Positions 48,201 to 63,200 are shown, counted from the stretch's first letter. The stretch: DNA of 64,000 nt from Toxonevra muliebris (GCA_963691655.1 OY829326.1:15798878-15862877), one strand, 5' to 3'. Translations and numbers: made by a program. The notes: a model not told the origin generated them from the sequence alone.

Positions 48201-51200
48201 TTTTACCTAAAGCTCCTCTATATCCATACATACGAGTGCATACACGTGCAAGCTTCCAATCGAGGTAAATTCTGTAGTAAAACTCAGCAATAACCTTTAA
48301 AATCCAATAATAACTTTTTGTCAACAATTGTACGTATAAATATTTACACAATTGAGCCTCAAACTGTAATTCTTAAATTAAAAATTTTTATTTTTTCACA
48401 TTTGCATATTAAATTAAAGTAATATTTACATACAAACTTACATACATTTGTATGCAATAAGGCCAATAATTTTCAATAACTTTTTAATTAAATCTAAATA
48501 TAGTAGTTATGTAAAAATGTTCTTTAACTTTTGCATCTTACTTCTTTTGCAGACTTTGCCGAGAGATTTCATTTCAATTTCGTACACGTTTACCACACGG
48601 CCTGCTCGTCTATCACAATGTCAAAAATCCGGATCACATTAATTTGGATCCGTATGCATTGTATGTGATTGTTGAGAAAGGTCAATTAAAGGTTGTGCAT
48701 GTCTTTGGTAAACATTCGACAAGTGTCACAGTGGGTGAAGGTTTAAATCGTGATGAATGGCACAGTGTAATGGTAAGTTTTAAGTAAATACACAAATTTA
48801 ATAAAACTATCGAATTTGGATTTGGAAATTCAATTCTATGAACATGCATAAATTTTATTAACAAAATTTATGTATGTTGCACTTTTCATTGTATTGTATT
48901 ATTTCATCAGAATTCTCGAACAACAGTGCAACCATAGTCATTGTAAATGTAATCATGATGTTAATCAATAACATTCGCTCATTTTTCATTTCTTTGTTTT
49001 TCATTAGTTTGAGTATCTATGAATCGAATGTTTGTATGTATGTACACATGTATGTATGTGTATATGTAACTGAAAGTATCTTTGCAAACATTACATTGTA
49101 TGCGTATATACACTAACATTAATTAATCTCTAGATAAACACAAACACTCTACACTTACACACACACATACACGTAACTAATTGTCAAAATTCATAATGAA
49201 TTTTCTGCCATAGCATTCATTCAATACATATTTTTGAAATTTCCAAAAATTTGTACTCATATTTTGTATTGCGTGAATGTATGTGTACTTTATTTATCTC
49301 TCCCAAGCTACGCGTTCATTGAACAATGTACACGCACACTTATTCATACCAGCAAATACACCAAATACATGTACAAACATTAATACACATATACACACTT
49401 TATATACTTCTGCATAGGTACGCATCGATGTCCATGGCGCAAGATTAATTGCACGAGTTGATAATAGCCAAGAGGAAGTATATTTGAAGGGACTGAATCA
49501 TGATACGAACTATGGTGTATCAACGAATTTACCATCAGTCGTTTTGGTGGGTGGTGAGTACAAATATTAATTTTTAATTCTAAATTTCTATTTCACAAAT
49601 TTTTCAAATATAATTTCCTTAAAATATCTATTGTTCTTTCTCTATGGCTTAAATAAATAACTATTCCATTAAAAAAAACTTTGCTTTTGTTCACTTTGGT
49701 ACTTATGTTAAACTAATGTTATGCTGCAGAAATTCTTTTGATTGTGCTTTTCCAGCAGAGTAATCGTATCGTAATACTGAAGATTATGCACAAAGTTATA
49801 GAACAGTTTACTTCTTTCAACTGCATTCCAAGATTAGAGAAACCGGGACACTGTGAATTTGTTAATTCGAAATTAATATACTTCCCCATTGTTTATGCTA
49901 ACGTGGCTTCTGTAATAATATTATCTTTGAGTATTGCACCCGGTCTCCAGCAAACAATTTACAATTGCTGGACTGTGTTATTAATTTGCACCCAAAAAAG
50001 AATGGTACTTTTGAATTTTTTTTCTAGAACATTTTAGCTGATATTGCTTAAAACTCCTTCCTACGATTAGAGATAAATCTTAAAGCTGAAAGATTGAATA
50101 GAGATTAAATCAGTTGATTTTATCACTGAGAAAAAATATTTTACTTTTGCTGAATTTCTTTACACAATATTACAAGGGTTATAAGTTAGAAATTTTTACC
50201 AAAACTTTTGTTTTGATAACGAAGTATCATAAATTCTGATTGTAATATTATTAATAGTATTCTGAATTAACGAAATACAAATAAAATTTCCGGATTAATA
50301 TCTTCTTGTCTTTTTCTATGAACTTTACTCAAACAGAATCAACAGGTTTAAATACATCAGTATAATTTCAAAGGATATTAGAATTTTACATATATGCATA
50401 TCGCTCGTTTGCTGACAGACTGTTGAAAAAAAAAAACCATTTTCGATAAAATCACATTTAAAAGTTTCAATAAACTACCACACCGTACAGCGCAAAAAAT
50501 ATAAAAATATTTTTCAAGAGACCTCGATAGTCTAGTGGGTAGTGTACTAGACTTTTATCCGGAAGGTTCGGGTTCGATTGCCGTCTTCGTCTGGTGGTTA
50601 ATTCTAATAACTTTCTTATATTCACTAACAAAATGAAATGTATGAATATGATTGAAAGTGTATTTGGAAATGGCAAAACCACCAAGCCGATACAAAAATT
50701 GCCACATTGCCGTTCGGAATCCGCGTTAAACTGTATGTCCAACTATGTGGTATCACAATGGGCCAAGGAGAGTTTCTGCATTTATAGTTCATTTTTTTTT
50801 TTTTTGATTATGACAGTCTTGCAGCAAACGAGCGATATGTCAAAAATTAATGAAATTTCCAATACAAATTGAATGTTACATGCATACAATAAAGAATTAA
50901 CTTTTAGCTGAGTGAATACAAAATTATTTTATTAAATTTTCAATTCAAAATTAGTCTCCAACGAAATATCATATTGCAGGTCACTCATACGACGTGTATG
51001 CAGTTATGTAGTGTACATATGAAGCTTTCCAGGCAAACCAAAAAAAATACATATTCAATACATGCAATAATTAAATTTTAAATCAAATCAAAATTGAGCA
51101 TCATAAATAAATCTCAACAAACAATACTTCGTTGTTATATTGTACATATATGTAAGGATAGGTGTGTATATTTTTGCGAGTAAGTTCTTTTCCTTTAGTA

Positions 51201-54200
51201 TTGGTTCATTGGTTCAAGAATGTGTGTGTGTGTGTTTTTATATATATTATGCTGCGTGCAAAGTTTTCACTGCTGCTTCTATTGCTGCCTGCCTGCTTTT
51301 ATGTATGGTATGTCTTCTCTTCTTTTCAATTTGCTGATGCTTTTGTTTCATTGTTTAGCAAAATGGTCAAAAGAAAAGTTGCTCAGTATTAAAAGCGAAA
51401 TTTCATGATTTCATGCTATTAGTTGGTTTAGAGCTTGGCTTGGGTTGGTTTAGTTATTTTGCTGGATAGCTGCTGCTGCATGCATGCAACATGCAATGCT
51501 TGCATTTGTATGCACAATGTTGCAGCAAATTCTATTGCTACTCTATAGATTCTATACTATGTATAGATGATGCCGTTCGTTTGCTGCTGATGTACCAAAT
51601 CTTAATTCGAATATTGTATGCTGTCATATACATACACACGAACATACAGCACACGTACACATGCAGCCTGTGTATCAAATACAAAATGAAATTCGAAAAT
51701 TTTCGATGCTAAAATTTTTGCTAAATTTTTCTTGTTGCTTGCTTGTGAAAGCGACTTCCATCTACACACACACAAACATTTAGATAGACCATTGAATTTT
51801 CTGTCTTTTATGCGCTTTTGTCATTGTGCGTAGCGCGTATGCATGTGTGTGTAAGGTGCGTTTTTGTGTATCATTTGCACAATTGAAAAATCTTTAACAT
51901 GAAAAGGAAAGCCAGCTCAATCGTATTTTTATGTGATTTTTCTAGAACATTTTCTTTAGGTGCATGTAGAAAAAGATTCCGCATTTTAGTTTTGCAATCA
52001 ATAGTAGCAATAAATACTAGTTTAGATTTAAGTTTCCCAATGAATCTTGTATTTTCGTTTTTTAAACCACCATTCTGAAATATTATTTTTTAATTAAAAT
52101 TTTTTAAAAATTTCTCAATGCAAATATACCAAAAACTAATTCCGGTTATTTTTTTTTTTTCTTTTTTCCTTTTCATTTTTCTACATGCTGTTAATTAATC
52201 TTCATTATGGGGAACATGCTCAACCGCAATCATCCAACAACAAAAACAACCATAAATATAAATCCTCCTGTAAAACTATAACAATAACAACAACATCTAC
52301 AACTTTACACTCCAAAATAATACGAAATGCTTGTATGTGTAAAAAAAAACAATACATTCACTTGAAACCGCATGAAATAACCAAAACAAACAAACTAAAA
52401 AATAACTACAACAATACACATATACACATATACAATGATGACACACACCCATTTCTGCTGCTGCTGGTTGTATTGTTCGTATTTTCTGCATTCCACATAC
52501 ATACGCACACAAAAGGACTTTCGTCGGAGGAGAAACTACATGGTGTCAAGTATATTATCGAATCATTTGTTGGTTGCATTCGAAATGTTGTCTTGAGCTC
52601 AGGGAAAGCAGCATCCGATTTGTTACCCATCACCCCGCTGGTAGCCACCAAGCATGAGAATGTGAATGAGGGCTGCACCAATAAATGCTATTCGAGACAT
52701 AATTTGTGTTTTGTCGGTTCAAGATGTATTAATCACTACTATGATATATCATGTGATTGTTTTGGTACTCCATATGAGGGCGAGCATTGCGATATTTACA
52801 GTGAGTATTTTAAATTGTTTTCTATTTTTAATTTAAAGTTTTTTTGTTGAATTTTTTTATTATAACATATATTTGGTTTTGTTGTGATTGTAGAAAATAT
52901 TTATAGTTCTTCGTTGTATTTCTGGTAAACACAATTGAAGTGGAAACTTTGCAGATTATTTTAGTTTGGTAGTGGTGGATTGCTCAAAACAAAATAAATA
53001 TTTTTCTGTTATAAAAATATCAAGTTTTAAATACTTTCAAATACTTACATAAGAAAATTAGAGTTTCCTATATGGAATAACAAGAAGTTGTAAGTAATGA
53101 AGCAATCACTAAAAAATTAATGCAAGCGTGTTTTTCACAGATAATTTTCTTAGCCGAAAATGACAGGATATTTAATAGAGCTTTTTATTTTTTGTGCCGG
53201 TGGTTCTTAGATTCGAAGCACATACTGTTTAAGAAAATTTGACGAAAAAATAAGTTAGGAGATATCAAGTTTCTGATTCAGTGTGGGTAGGGAAATGGTA
53301 CCGAGGGAGAAGTATCGATACTATACTCATTTAAAGTATAGGCTGAAAAGTATCGGGTTCTCAAAAGTGTCGACATTAATGTACTCGATACCTAAAGTAT
53401 CGGGTTACGATAGTAAATGTAAAACAAAATCATAAAATGCTGAAACAAAGCAAAATAATCAAAACTCCATAATGCTTCATGTAATTGTAAAAGCGCTTAA
53501 CTTTAGATTGAAAAAAATAATAACGAAATATAAAAACAAAACTAAAATTCGATTAAAACTTACACATGCTAGCAACTCCATGATTTCCAAAAACAAATGC
53601 CACAAAATGCATTTCTGTCCAAAAATTCTAATTAACTAATATGAATATGAAACATTTAAAAATTTTGAAATTTCATCTACAAATGTAGGAAATTAAGTAT
53701 CTCATGCACGTTTGACAATTATGTCAGCTGAAATCTAAATTATGCAGACGCATATTTTGAAATTCTGTGTGTGTGATGAGTGGAGTGGAGTGGGGAGGAT
53801 GTGAGATACGTACAAAAGTTTGATGGGAAAAAGTGGTGCAAATCGTGTGACAGCAGCTTAATTTGCGCGAAAACATACACACACATACAAATGCATATTG
53901 CGACATTTCATTAAAAATTGTGTCGAAATTGTACTTTAAGGTTAAATCGCATAATGAATTCGACATACCTAAGTGACCTTATCCGCGAATGCACACACAC
54001 ACAGACAAACGCTTCATATGCAATTTAGTACAAAATTCAAAGCAAACATTTGAATTTTAAAAGCACATCCACACATACATAAATACGTGCACATACACAT
54101 GCATATACAAATATACGCATTTGTAGGTATGCATGCACAGGAAAATGTAGTTATCCGCTGATCGCAATTACATGCACAAATTGCTGCAGGCTTCACGCAT

Positions 54201-57200
54201 TTCTGATACGACAGACTGACAGAAACAGAAAGCAGCAAAGGCGGTAAAGGCAGCAGCAGCCAGCTACAGCAACAATGCACAGCAATAACAACATAAAACG
54301 GAAACATCATCATTAAACGGAAATGGTAATCGGTGCCACACACACACTCAACTGTATAGGCACATGAAAATGTTTTGCAGGACATCATAATAAAAAAAGA
54401 ACCCAGACACATGCAGCACAAATAGTGACAACATATATTGAGTGAGTGACAGCAACAGCAATAAAAGCAACAACAACATAATTTTATGAACAAAATTTTG
54501 CAATGTACGCAATCGTGTCGTATTCTGTTTGTCACTGCAAACGAACATTCGTGTTCGTTTCGTTCATTTGGTAGGCAGAATATTTGACAAATTTATACCC
54601 TGCCGAAAAAATGGCAAGGGGCGAACGAAGCAAAAGCTGCATACTTCCCAGAAATACAAGCTATTTCATTAACTACATATAAGCTAAATATATTTGCTGG
54701 GTTGGTGGTTTATTTTCTCAATTTTTAACTTTGACTGTGCTGCAAAATAGAAACGTTGTTTGTCCAATCGACTAGCCTTAGTATTCTAAAGTTTAGAATG
54801 TTTGTAGTTAGTGATAAATATAATGTCAATTCTGAGAGCTCGATTTAATATATTTTAAACAAGCTTACATTTATGAGATTTTCTATTGCAAGCTACAAAA
54901 AATTAATATCAGCTACAACCTTTTAATGGTACATTTCCGGACAACCCAATCGATAATTTTTCTGCTAAAAAAAAAACTATCCAACCGTTGCTGAAATATT
55001 TTGTATACACATACAGTGCCGGACAAGACGAAAGCAAGAAACTCTTCCTTGTCAACATTTAGTTCAATAAAATTTTAAAATATCCAAGTATGCACAAATT
55101 TTTTTATTTGATTTATAAATTTAGTATTATTATTATTGAAACAAAATAACATTAAAAACTGGGTAATCTTTTTCTTTTTTTTTTTGCTAATATTGCGCAA
55201 TATGCCTAAACCTACCGCGACAAAACGAAAGCACATAATCTTTTCGCTTACTGTTACAATCAATTGTTGAAAATAAACAACAACAACCATCTTTAAACTA
55301 GAAACCCATTATTTTGGAAAACAAAAAAAAAAGGGTATTAAAAAAAATTGGATGCGTATACAAGTTGTTGGTTATCATTCACCGTCATCGTTCGCATTTC
55401 AAAATTTCGATTCCCAAAATGGCTCGACATTAGGATTCTGCACAATTTAGAGTAAATATTCTAAGTGGATTTAATAAAGCTGAATCAGTGATATGCATTT
55501 TAAAAAAATTTTGTATTCGCTATTGCGTTAATTCCCGAGCTATAAGCTGTTTTCGCTCTTCCCATTTTTTATATACTATATATGGAGGTGGCAGACCGCG
55601 GGGCACAACCAAACGTGAGGATCAGGTCATCATTCGGATTATAAAAAAAGCCTTTTCTATCTTGGAAATAAATGGCGTTTAAACATTTCACATAAGTTTA
55701 TCCAACGACGAGCTGTGGAGAGTGGCTTTGCAACATACCAAAGCGTGAAAAAGCCATTTATTTCTCGAAAGAATCAACAGGCAAAGCTCGAATTTGCATC
55801 CGCGTACTTTAGCTGGGCTACTGCCAAATGAAACACCGTGGTTTTTACTGATGAACCTATATTTAACATGAAAGGTTGCGACGGATTGAGCCTAGTGTGC
55901 AGACCAAAAGGGCAACGATGAAATTCGCGTTATTTTAAAAGCACCGTATGATACGGGGGAGGCAACGTAGTGCTCTGGTGATTTTTTGCGGCCATGGAAT
56001 CGGTTCAATTCATAAAATAAGAGGTATAATGGCCCATCTAATATACAAAGATATGCCCCAGAATTTTATGTTACCTTCTACGGAGGAAGATATGCTGTTA
56101 AAGCATGTCTACCAGCACGATGACGACCCTAGCACGGTGTGTAAAAGAGTGGTTGGTTGCCAATAAGATCACGATTTGATAGAAGACCACTCATTCACTC
56201 AATCTCAATCCCAAAAAATATAAACGAAATTTTAGATCGGAAAATTCATCGCATAAATGATAAAAACAAGGATTCCATTTTCTACCAATCGGAGATTGCA
56301 TGGAAGAACATTTCTGCAGACGTTTTGAGCAATTTTATTGAGTTCTTGCCACGAAAACATGCAACAGCTCTGAAAAATAATGAATACGCCACAGAATAGT
56401 GGAAAAATCGAACTTTTCCATTAATATATTATATATGTGATTTAGTTTTGTCGCGCCAGTTTTATTCATTTTGTTACTTTTGAGTTAATATTTTTATTTT
56501 ATTTGAAAAATAATATTATATTTCTTATATTTTATTACAACGAGTGTATATTCTTACTATATTCATAAAAAAAATGCAAACAGGGAAGAATCCGTGCTTT
56601 AGTTTTGACCGACACTGTATATCGCTTTGGTAGTGCGTATACTTTGGTCTATTTCCAAAACCTTCCACGAGTCCGCTAATGATTCCACCTAGAAAAATGT
56701 ATATTATTGTCTAGTTTGCAGGAGGCTCTGTCTAGTCTGTGTCGAGGATAAAATAGACTAGTAAACTTATCTATTAGTTGAATAGTTTTTCGTAAAAGAA
56801 ACTAAGATGGGGAAGTTTTAGTGAGGTTTGAGTTGGAATAGCGCTAGCAAAAACTAGCCAAATATTTAATAAATTGAGTAGTCAAGAAAAATAAATTCTA
56901 TCATCCACTGCAGAGAGTGATGAAGGAGACGCAAATGATGGTGATTTGGAATACAAATACTTTTAAATGCAGATATTTTTCTATATGTTCACTACCAAAG
57001 AGGGCCTTATGAGTTTTTCTAATTTTCCCTCGACAACCTCTTACCAGCCGGATGATAATCCTAGCTAGGAACTCGTCGGAAACTATGTAATTATTCCAGG
57101 TGGGACTGTATATATTGTAACCTGATTGTTGTGAAAGCATCAATCAGGGCCGGCTTTAGACAAAACAACGCCCGGGGCGAATGTGAAAAAAGCGCCATCT

Positions 57201-60200
57201 TGTATAGTTCCGTAAACAGTTATTATTTTATATTTTGTTGTATATAATATCGTCGTCGTTCAAGCAGAAATCACTAAGTCTAAATTAATTTTCTTAATTG
57301 CATTAGAATTAATTAATTAGCTTCTGTAATGTGAATGACATAATAAATCAGATTTTTGATGATCTGTTGACTTTTTAAGTTTTGCCGGTGTTCGTAGCGC
57401 ACCGTGCACTGCATAAAATAACTTCATCTCAGAAATTAAAAAAATGGTAATAGTAAATTCTGCCAGAACGCCGTCATTTTCAATTTACATAAAGTACATT
57501 TTTCTTCATCAAAATAGACAAAATTCTGATTTTCTTACAGAAAATTTAATTTTCGCAAGTTAACTATACTTATCGGATATTTAACAAAAAATTAAATGAT
57601 CACTTTTGAAATATTGACACTCGATTTTATTGAAAGAGAATTTAATTTGATTGTTAATTACAAAGTAAAGTTTATTAGTAAATCTTAGCCTGAAGGCGAG
57701 GTGTAGCCAATGCGAACTGCTCGACGGTTAATGTGCCAAAGAATTCGGTTTGTCTTGGTATATCGTGGACCTCATGTACGCTTTTATCAATTTTAGTTTG
57801 GAAAAATTGTTTTCTCACTAGCAACAGTGACAGGTCAACTGAGCAGAATTCGGAGAGAAATCCAAATATTTGGAAACACGTCGATTACATTTTTTTCTAC
57901 AGAAACTAAAGACTTTCCAATGGACGGGTGATTGTGGCATCAATGTAATGTGGATCCTGGAGGAAGAAAATATTTAAGAAAGAACTGAAAAATTTAATTT
58001 ATGTTATCTTCTAGACTCTGTATTGTCTGACTAGGATCTAGACAGTAATTAGAAACGGCAGACCCCAACAATCGTTTTAGTTTTCTAGAATATAATGGTT
58101 AGAAAAGGATACTAACACGAATAATTCGTCAACAGATATTTTTCAACAACGAAAATTTAATTTTAAAAAATATACTCAAACATTGCAATAAAAATCAGTT
58201 TGTTTTTGTTTTTTTGGTATTATTCACAATTTGAAAAATCCAATAAAAATATATTTATATTAAATTCAAAAGTAAATCCAAAATTTCTAGTATAAAAAAT
58301 GGGTAAAAAGAGTACAACAGGTGTTTCCCGTGTTGGTTTTGCTCGGAAGCTGATACGTAAGAAAAAGCGTTTAGTAGATGGAACGCCTATAGGCTTTGTT
58401 GACAGTTCTCCTCCAATTATTCCAATTAAATCTTACTTTCGAGATAATACTACAAGAAAAAATATGAACTTATTCCAGCGTATAGTACAAGAGAACAACA
58501 GGTTGCTTGTTAAAATTAATCGCATTGAACGCTACCAGGATATTTCCTTCAGCTACAATGCCGACGTTCCTATACCGCGAACAAGAATTAAAAAATTCTC
58601 TCTGGCCTTGGATACAATCAGTAAGAATAATGTACGTTTCGGCTGTAAATTACTCAAATTGAAATCCAAGACAAAAACAGGAAAAAGTCATTCTAGAATA
58701 CAACCGCATTTAAACAAACAATACAAAAAATTTAAAGTACCCAAAGAAATTATGGAAAAGTATTCCATGTCCATAATGCCGACCGATGCTAAAATGTTGG
58801 ATCATTTATTACGTCCAAGAATCTACTTTGATATAAATGTGGATAACGTGCGGCCATTGGGACGTATGATAATACAATTATTTACAGAAGCCTGCCCTGA
58901 ATTAGTATTACAAATTGTGCGCATGTGCACTTTCAATTTGGGGCATAAACTGAAATTTATTCGAATTTTCCCGGGATTGTGGATGGAAGGTGAATTACCA
59001 ATGTCTGAGAATTCGCTGGAGAGGCCAGGCTATGAATATAATAACAATGTTATAAGTCATACGATTGGACCGGGTGTTCTCTCATTTGCAAGAGAATATT
59101 TAAATGGCTTCCCGCCAGGACTACTAAGTTTTACTATTAGTTTTAAGTCTTTGCCTACAATCAAAGATACTCGAATTCCATTTGGACTGGTTACGAATGG
59201 TCATAAAGTTTTAGATTGTGTACAGGATTATGGAACTAAGTATGGAAGAACAAAAAGGGACATTTTAATTTTCCGATCTTGTTTGTTATAACAGTTGTGG
59301 ACTGTTTAATTGGTGGATGGAGCTTTTGTAATGTAAATTCTTTTGTATATTGTATAAAATGTATGTGTTCAAAACGAAAAATATGTAAATGTTTAAGTTA
59401 ACAACTTAATAATTAAATTTTAATAAATCGTATTGTGTTTAATAATTGACTGAATAGCAACTTTTTCTGAGAATCGTGATTCTTATTCAACAGAACTCTC
59501 AGTTATCTCAATAGCTCACGAGTTTCGTTTAAGTTGTGAGGAAAATTCAAAACACTGACATAAATGCATTATATTTTTGAAAATCTGATTATCTCCTGAA
59601 AAGAGTAAACTAATGGGAAGGGGAAAAACGCAAACTAGTATTTAAGTGTTTTTAGCACCATTTATCGAAGATGGTAAACGCGTATACATAAGAACATTTA
59701 GTTTTAACCATCCAATTTATTTATCCCCTAATAAAAAACAATAGAGTGGAAAGGAAAACGGATTAAACAAGTATTTTTGAATCTATTGATTTTTGAGGAG
59801 GATCTTGGAATTTTTGCGAAAAACTATTAAATATAAAATGCTCAGCATCGTATTCTGTAGAATTCACCTACACTGGTTAGAACTTTATTTCATTTATAAT
59901 AATTTTATTATTACAGTAATCCCCTGTTAATTGCTTGGAAGGAATGCACAATTCTTACTTAATCAATTGAGGAATTCAATTCTCTGGGCTTACCTAAAAT
60001 TTTCAAACGCTTATTTTAATGTTCTAATAATATTTTGACATAGCCATACCATTTTTTTAGTGTAATAACAAAATTATTTAATTGTCAAAAAAAGACTGAA
60101 TTTTTAGCTTATAATAATTAATGGTATAGTTTTATTGAAAATTAAAATTGACACCAATTCAGGGCCAATTAAATGGGGAACGTAATTAAAAAGGAATCAA

Positions 60201-63200
60201 CAGCGAATTACTGTATATAGTTTACTAACAAAAAAGGAACAAAACTCTGTTCTTCCAGAAAATTAAATTAAAAATATAAACGAACATCGCAATATAAATC
60301 ATTTACTTCGTTTTCGTTTATGTTTCGTTTTTTCAAATTATAAACAACACCTTAAAAAATCAAAAAAAAAGAAAAAAAAAATTATTTAAATAAAAATAAA
60401 ACAAAAAAATTCTAGTATATTAAAATGGGTAAAAGAAGCATAGGAAAACTGGAAATACCACGTGATGAAATTTCGCCTACGTTACTGCGAAGAAAATACA
60501 TGCGTTCAATAGAGTCAAAGCATTTTCGCACAATTGACACCACTCCACCCCGTATTCATCCTAGCACTTACTTTCGATTAAATCAAACAAGCAAAGATCT
60601 CTTCTCAATGCGGCGTATTACAAAGCAAAATTTCGACTTGCTTGTTAAAATTAACAAAATTGATCGCTACCAGTATCCTTTCTTTAGCAAGAATACCAAT
60701 CCTTTTATACCGCGTTCTCAAATCGAAAAATTCTCGGTGGCCTTGGATGCAATCGATAGGAATAATGTTTTTTTGGGTTGTAAATTACTCTCATCGAAAT
60801 CCACGATGAAAACCCAAGCAAGTAATAACACTGTGCATTCGCATTTACGCAAACAAATCAAAAAATTTAAAGTACCCAGAGAAATTACGGAGAAGTATTC
60901 CATGTCCATAATGCCGACCGATGCAAAAATATTGAATGATTTATTACGTCCAAGAATCTACTTTGATGTAAATGTGGATAAGGTGCGGCCTTTGGGACGT
61001 CTGATAATACAATTATTTACAGAAGCATGCCCTGAATTTGTATTACAAATTGTGTATATGTGCAGTTTCAATTTGGGGCATAAACTGAAATTTATTCGAA
61101 TTTTCCCGGGATTGTGGATGGAAGGTGAATTACCAATGTCTGAGAATTCGCTGGAGAGGCCAGGCTATGAATATAATGACAATGTTATAAGACATGATAT
61201 TGGGCCGGGTGTTTTCTCATTTTCGAATCGGTATTTAAACGGTTTCCCGCCGGGAATATTAAATTTTACTATCAGTTGTAAGCCTTTGCCCACAATCAAA
61301 GATACTCGAATTCCATTTGGACTGGTCACGAGAGGTCTTAGAGTTTTAGATTGTGTACAGGACTATGGAACTAAGAATGGAAAAACCACAAAGGATATTG
61401 TTGTCGTCTCTTGTGGGTTGTTAAATTGATCGGCGTGAGCTGCCAGATTCATTAACTGAGCGATGAAAAACATTGTAATATGTAGTTGTGGCATGAGAGA
61501 AAAAGTGGGTATAATACACTTTCAAAGCTAAATTAGTCTAAGTTTTACAGATCGACCAACAAACAGTGGTATGGTTATCTTAGTTACACTGATTTAGCTT
61601 TAAAGGTTTACAACAAATGGACGCTGTTTTTTTACTTCATTAATGAGGATTAGACCGTGTTTGTTCTCACTCCCTCAGTTGAAAATAAAAAAAAAAAGTG
61701 TAAAATATAAATGAAAAATTTAATTCTAAATTAAAAATTGAAATATAAACTACACAAAATGACATCTTATTTGTAGTACAAGGTGGCGCAAACGTTCTAA
61801 CATGATTTTCTAATGCAGCATATGTTTATAAAAGTCCCTTCACCTCTGAAAATAAACCTCGGTTTATTTTATGATGATTACCAAAATATTTCAGCTCTAG
61901 CGATTACCGTTCCTGAACTGGACCATCTTAGAAAACCTCTTAAGATCTCATTATTTCGAGTCTGCTAGCAGATTTAATAAAAATTTTACTATTTCTGAAC
62001 TTTTAATTGGCCAAAAGTAGACTACCAAAAAATTTTCAGGTGCAAAAGTTGATTTTTAGAGGCTTTTCAGAGATGGTCTAGCTCACAGACGGTAATCGAT
62101 AGAGCTGAAATATTGTGGAAATGATTATAAAATAAACCGAGGTTTCTTTTCAGAGGTTTACAACAACAACTTTTTTCGTGAGGCATTTTAATGTTTATAA
62201 ATAATATATATATATAGGTTCTCCCCTCATTTTCGGGTGTTCTCCTCTTCTACCAAGAACTGTGGTTTGTGCAAATGACCCAGAGCAAATCACCAAAACG
62301 CGTGATTCCGGGATGCGGTTGCTCCGCTCTGTTGATATCTGTCAACTCACTCATGATACTGAAAAGGCGAGAGTGGTTCAACTGTTTGGGTACTTCAACA
62401 TATACGTATACATGAGAAATTAATTTCATGCATATGTACTTATGCATGAAATTCAAAATGTTCGTTAAATGAAAGGAATTTTTCGTTACTTTTTACACTA
62501 AACCACGTATGTTGTGAAATCTTTTTGAAACTACTTAGGAGATAAAAAAATATTAACATTTCTGAAATTGCTTCTTCCTTAAATGTCTACTTCAATAGTG
62601 TCAATAATAAACTGTCTCACTAGACTCTAACCTTCAGTACAATTTGCAATAATGCAGTTCTATGTGGTACAGTGTGTCCTATTACCGCCTATCTAATGTG
62701 TGCATCATGGAAGATAAACGACAATTCTTATTATGTGTTTACTCTAAAGTAGTAGTAGTTGTATATACTTTTGGAAATTTCAAATTGCCACTCATAGCAG
62801 AATTAGAGTTTCTCATTTTTGTTTTTATGTTTTTTTGGCCGTGCCAGTGTCCTGCTGCAATTCAACCAACTACGACACTGATGCAAATTAATCTCATTAT
62901 GAACTTTTTGGTAGTACAAATGATGAGAACGTAGACAAATATCGTGTGAACTTTTTACAGCATGATTAAGCACAGTGCATAGTAGTTTTCAGTGCTAGTA
63001 AAGTCGAGAGAGCACGAGTTGGCAAGGGGATAAAACCATACTTTGTGCTAAACTATGTCAGAAATGCAAGTTTGAGTGTTCTCTCAGCCTCAGTCACAGT
63101 CACAGTTGAATGACAGTAATGTAGCATGAAAGTATATTTAAAATGGCTTAAAATTTCTGGCATGCATGCGTGTGAGTTTTGTTTTTGAGATACTCGTTGA

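Larger units (their letters stand above)
49554..52515 (+). other. axo-like intron (about 3.0 kb) with a SINE inside a MITE
   Basis: Holds the inverted-repeat element 50397-50839 and the SINE inside it. The rest is AT-rich with CTG/TTG-type and CA-rich patches. The acceptor CACACAAAAG at 52515 lacks a close pyrimidine tract; the pyrimidines (TTTCTGCTGCTG, TTCGTATTTTCTGC) lie about 25-60 bp upstream. Confidence 0.7.

Noticed and set aside
50518..50600. Possible tRNA gene
   Set aside because: A and B boxes are present, but the acceptor stem does not pair and the sequence continues as a SINE that has another copy at 27328.
52185..52515. Upstream continuation of the EGF exon frame
   Set aside because: Low-complexity Asn/Lys/Thr sequence before an AG acceptor that restores the frame from the previous exon; judged intronic.
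54014..54535. 173-codon minus-strand frame rich in Cys
   Set aside because: Arises from CA, GCA and ACAACA repeats; Cys spacing is irregular.
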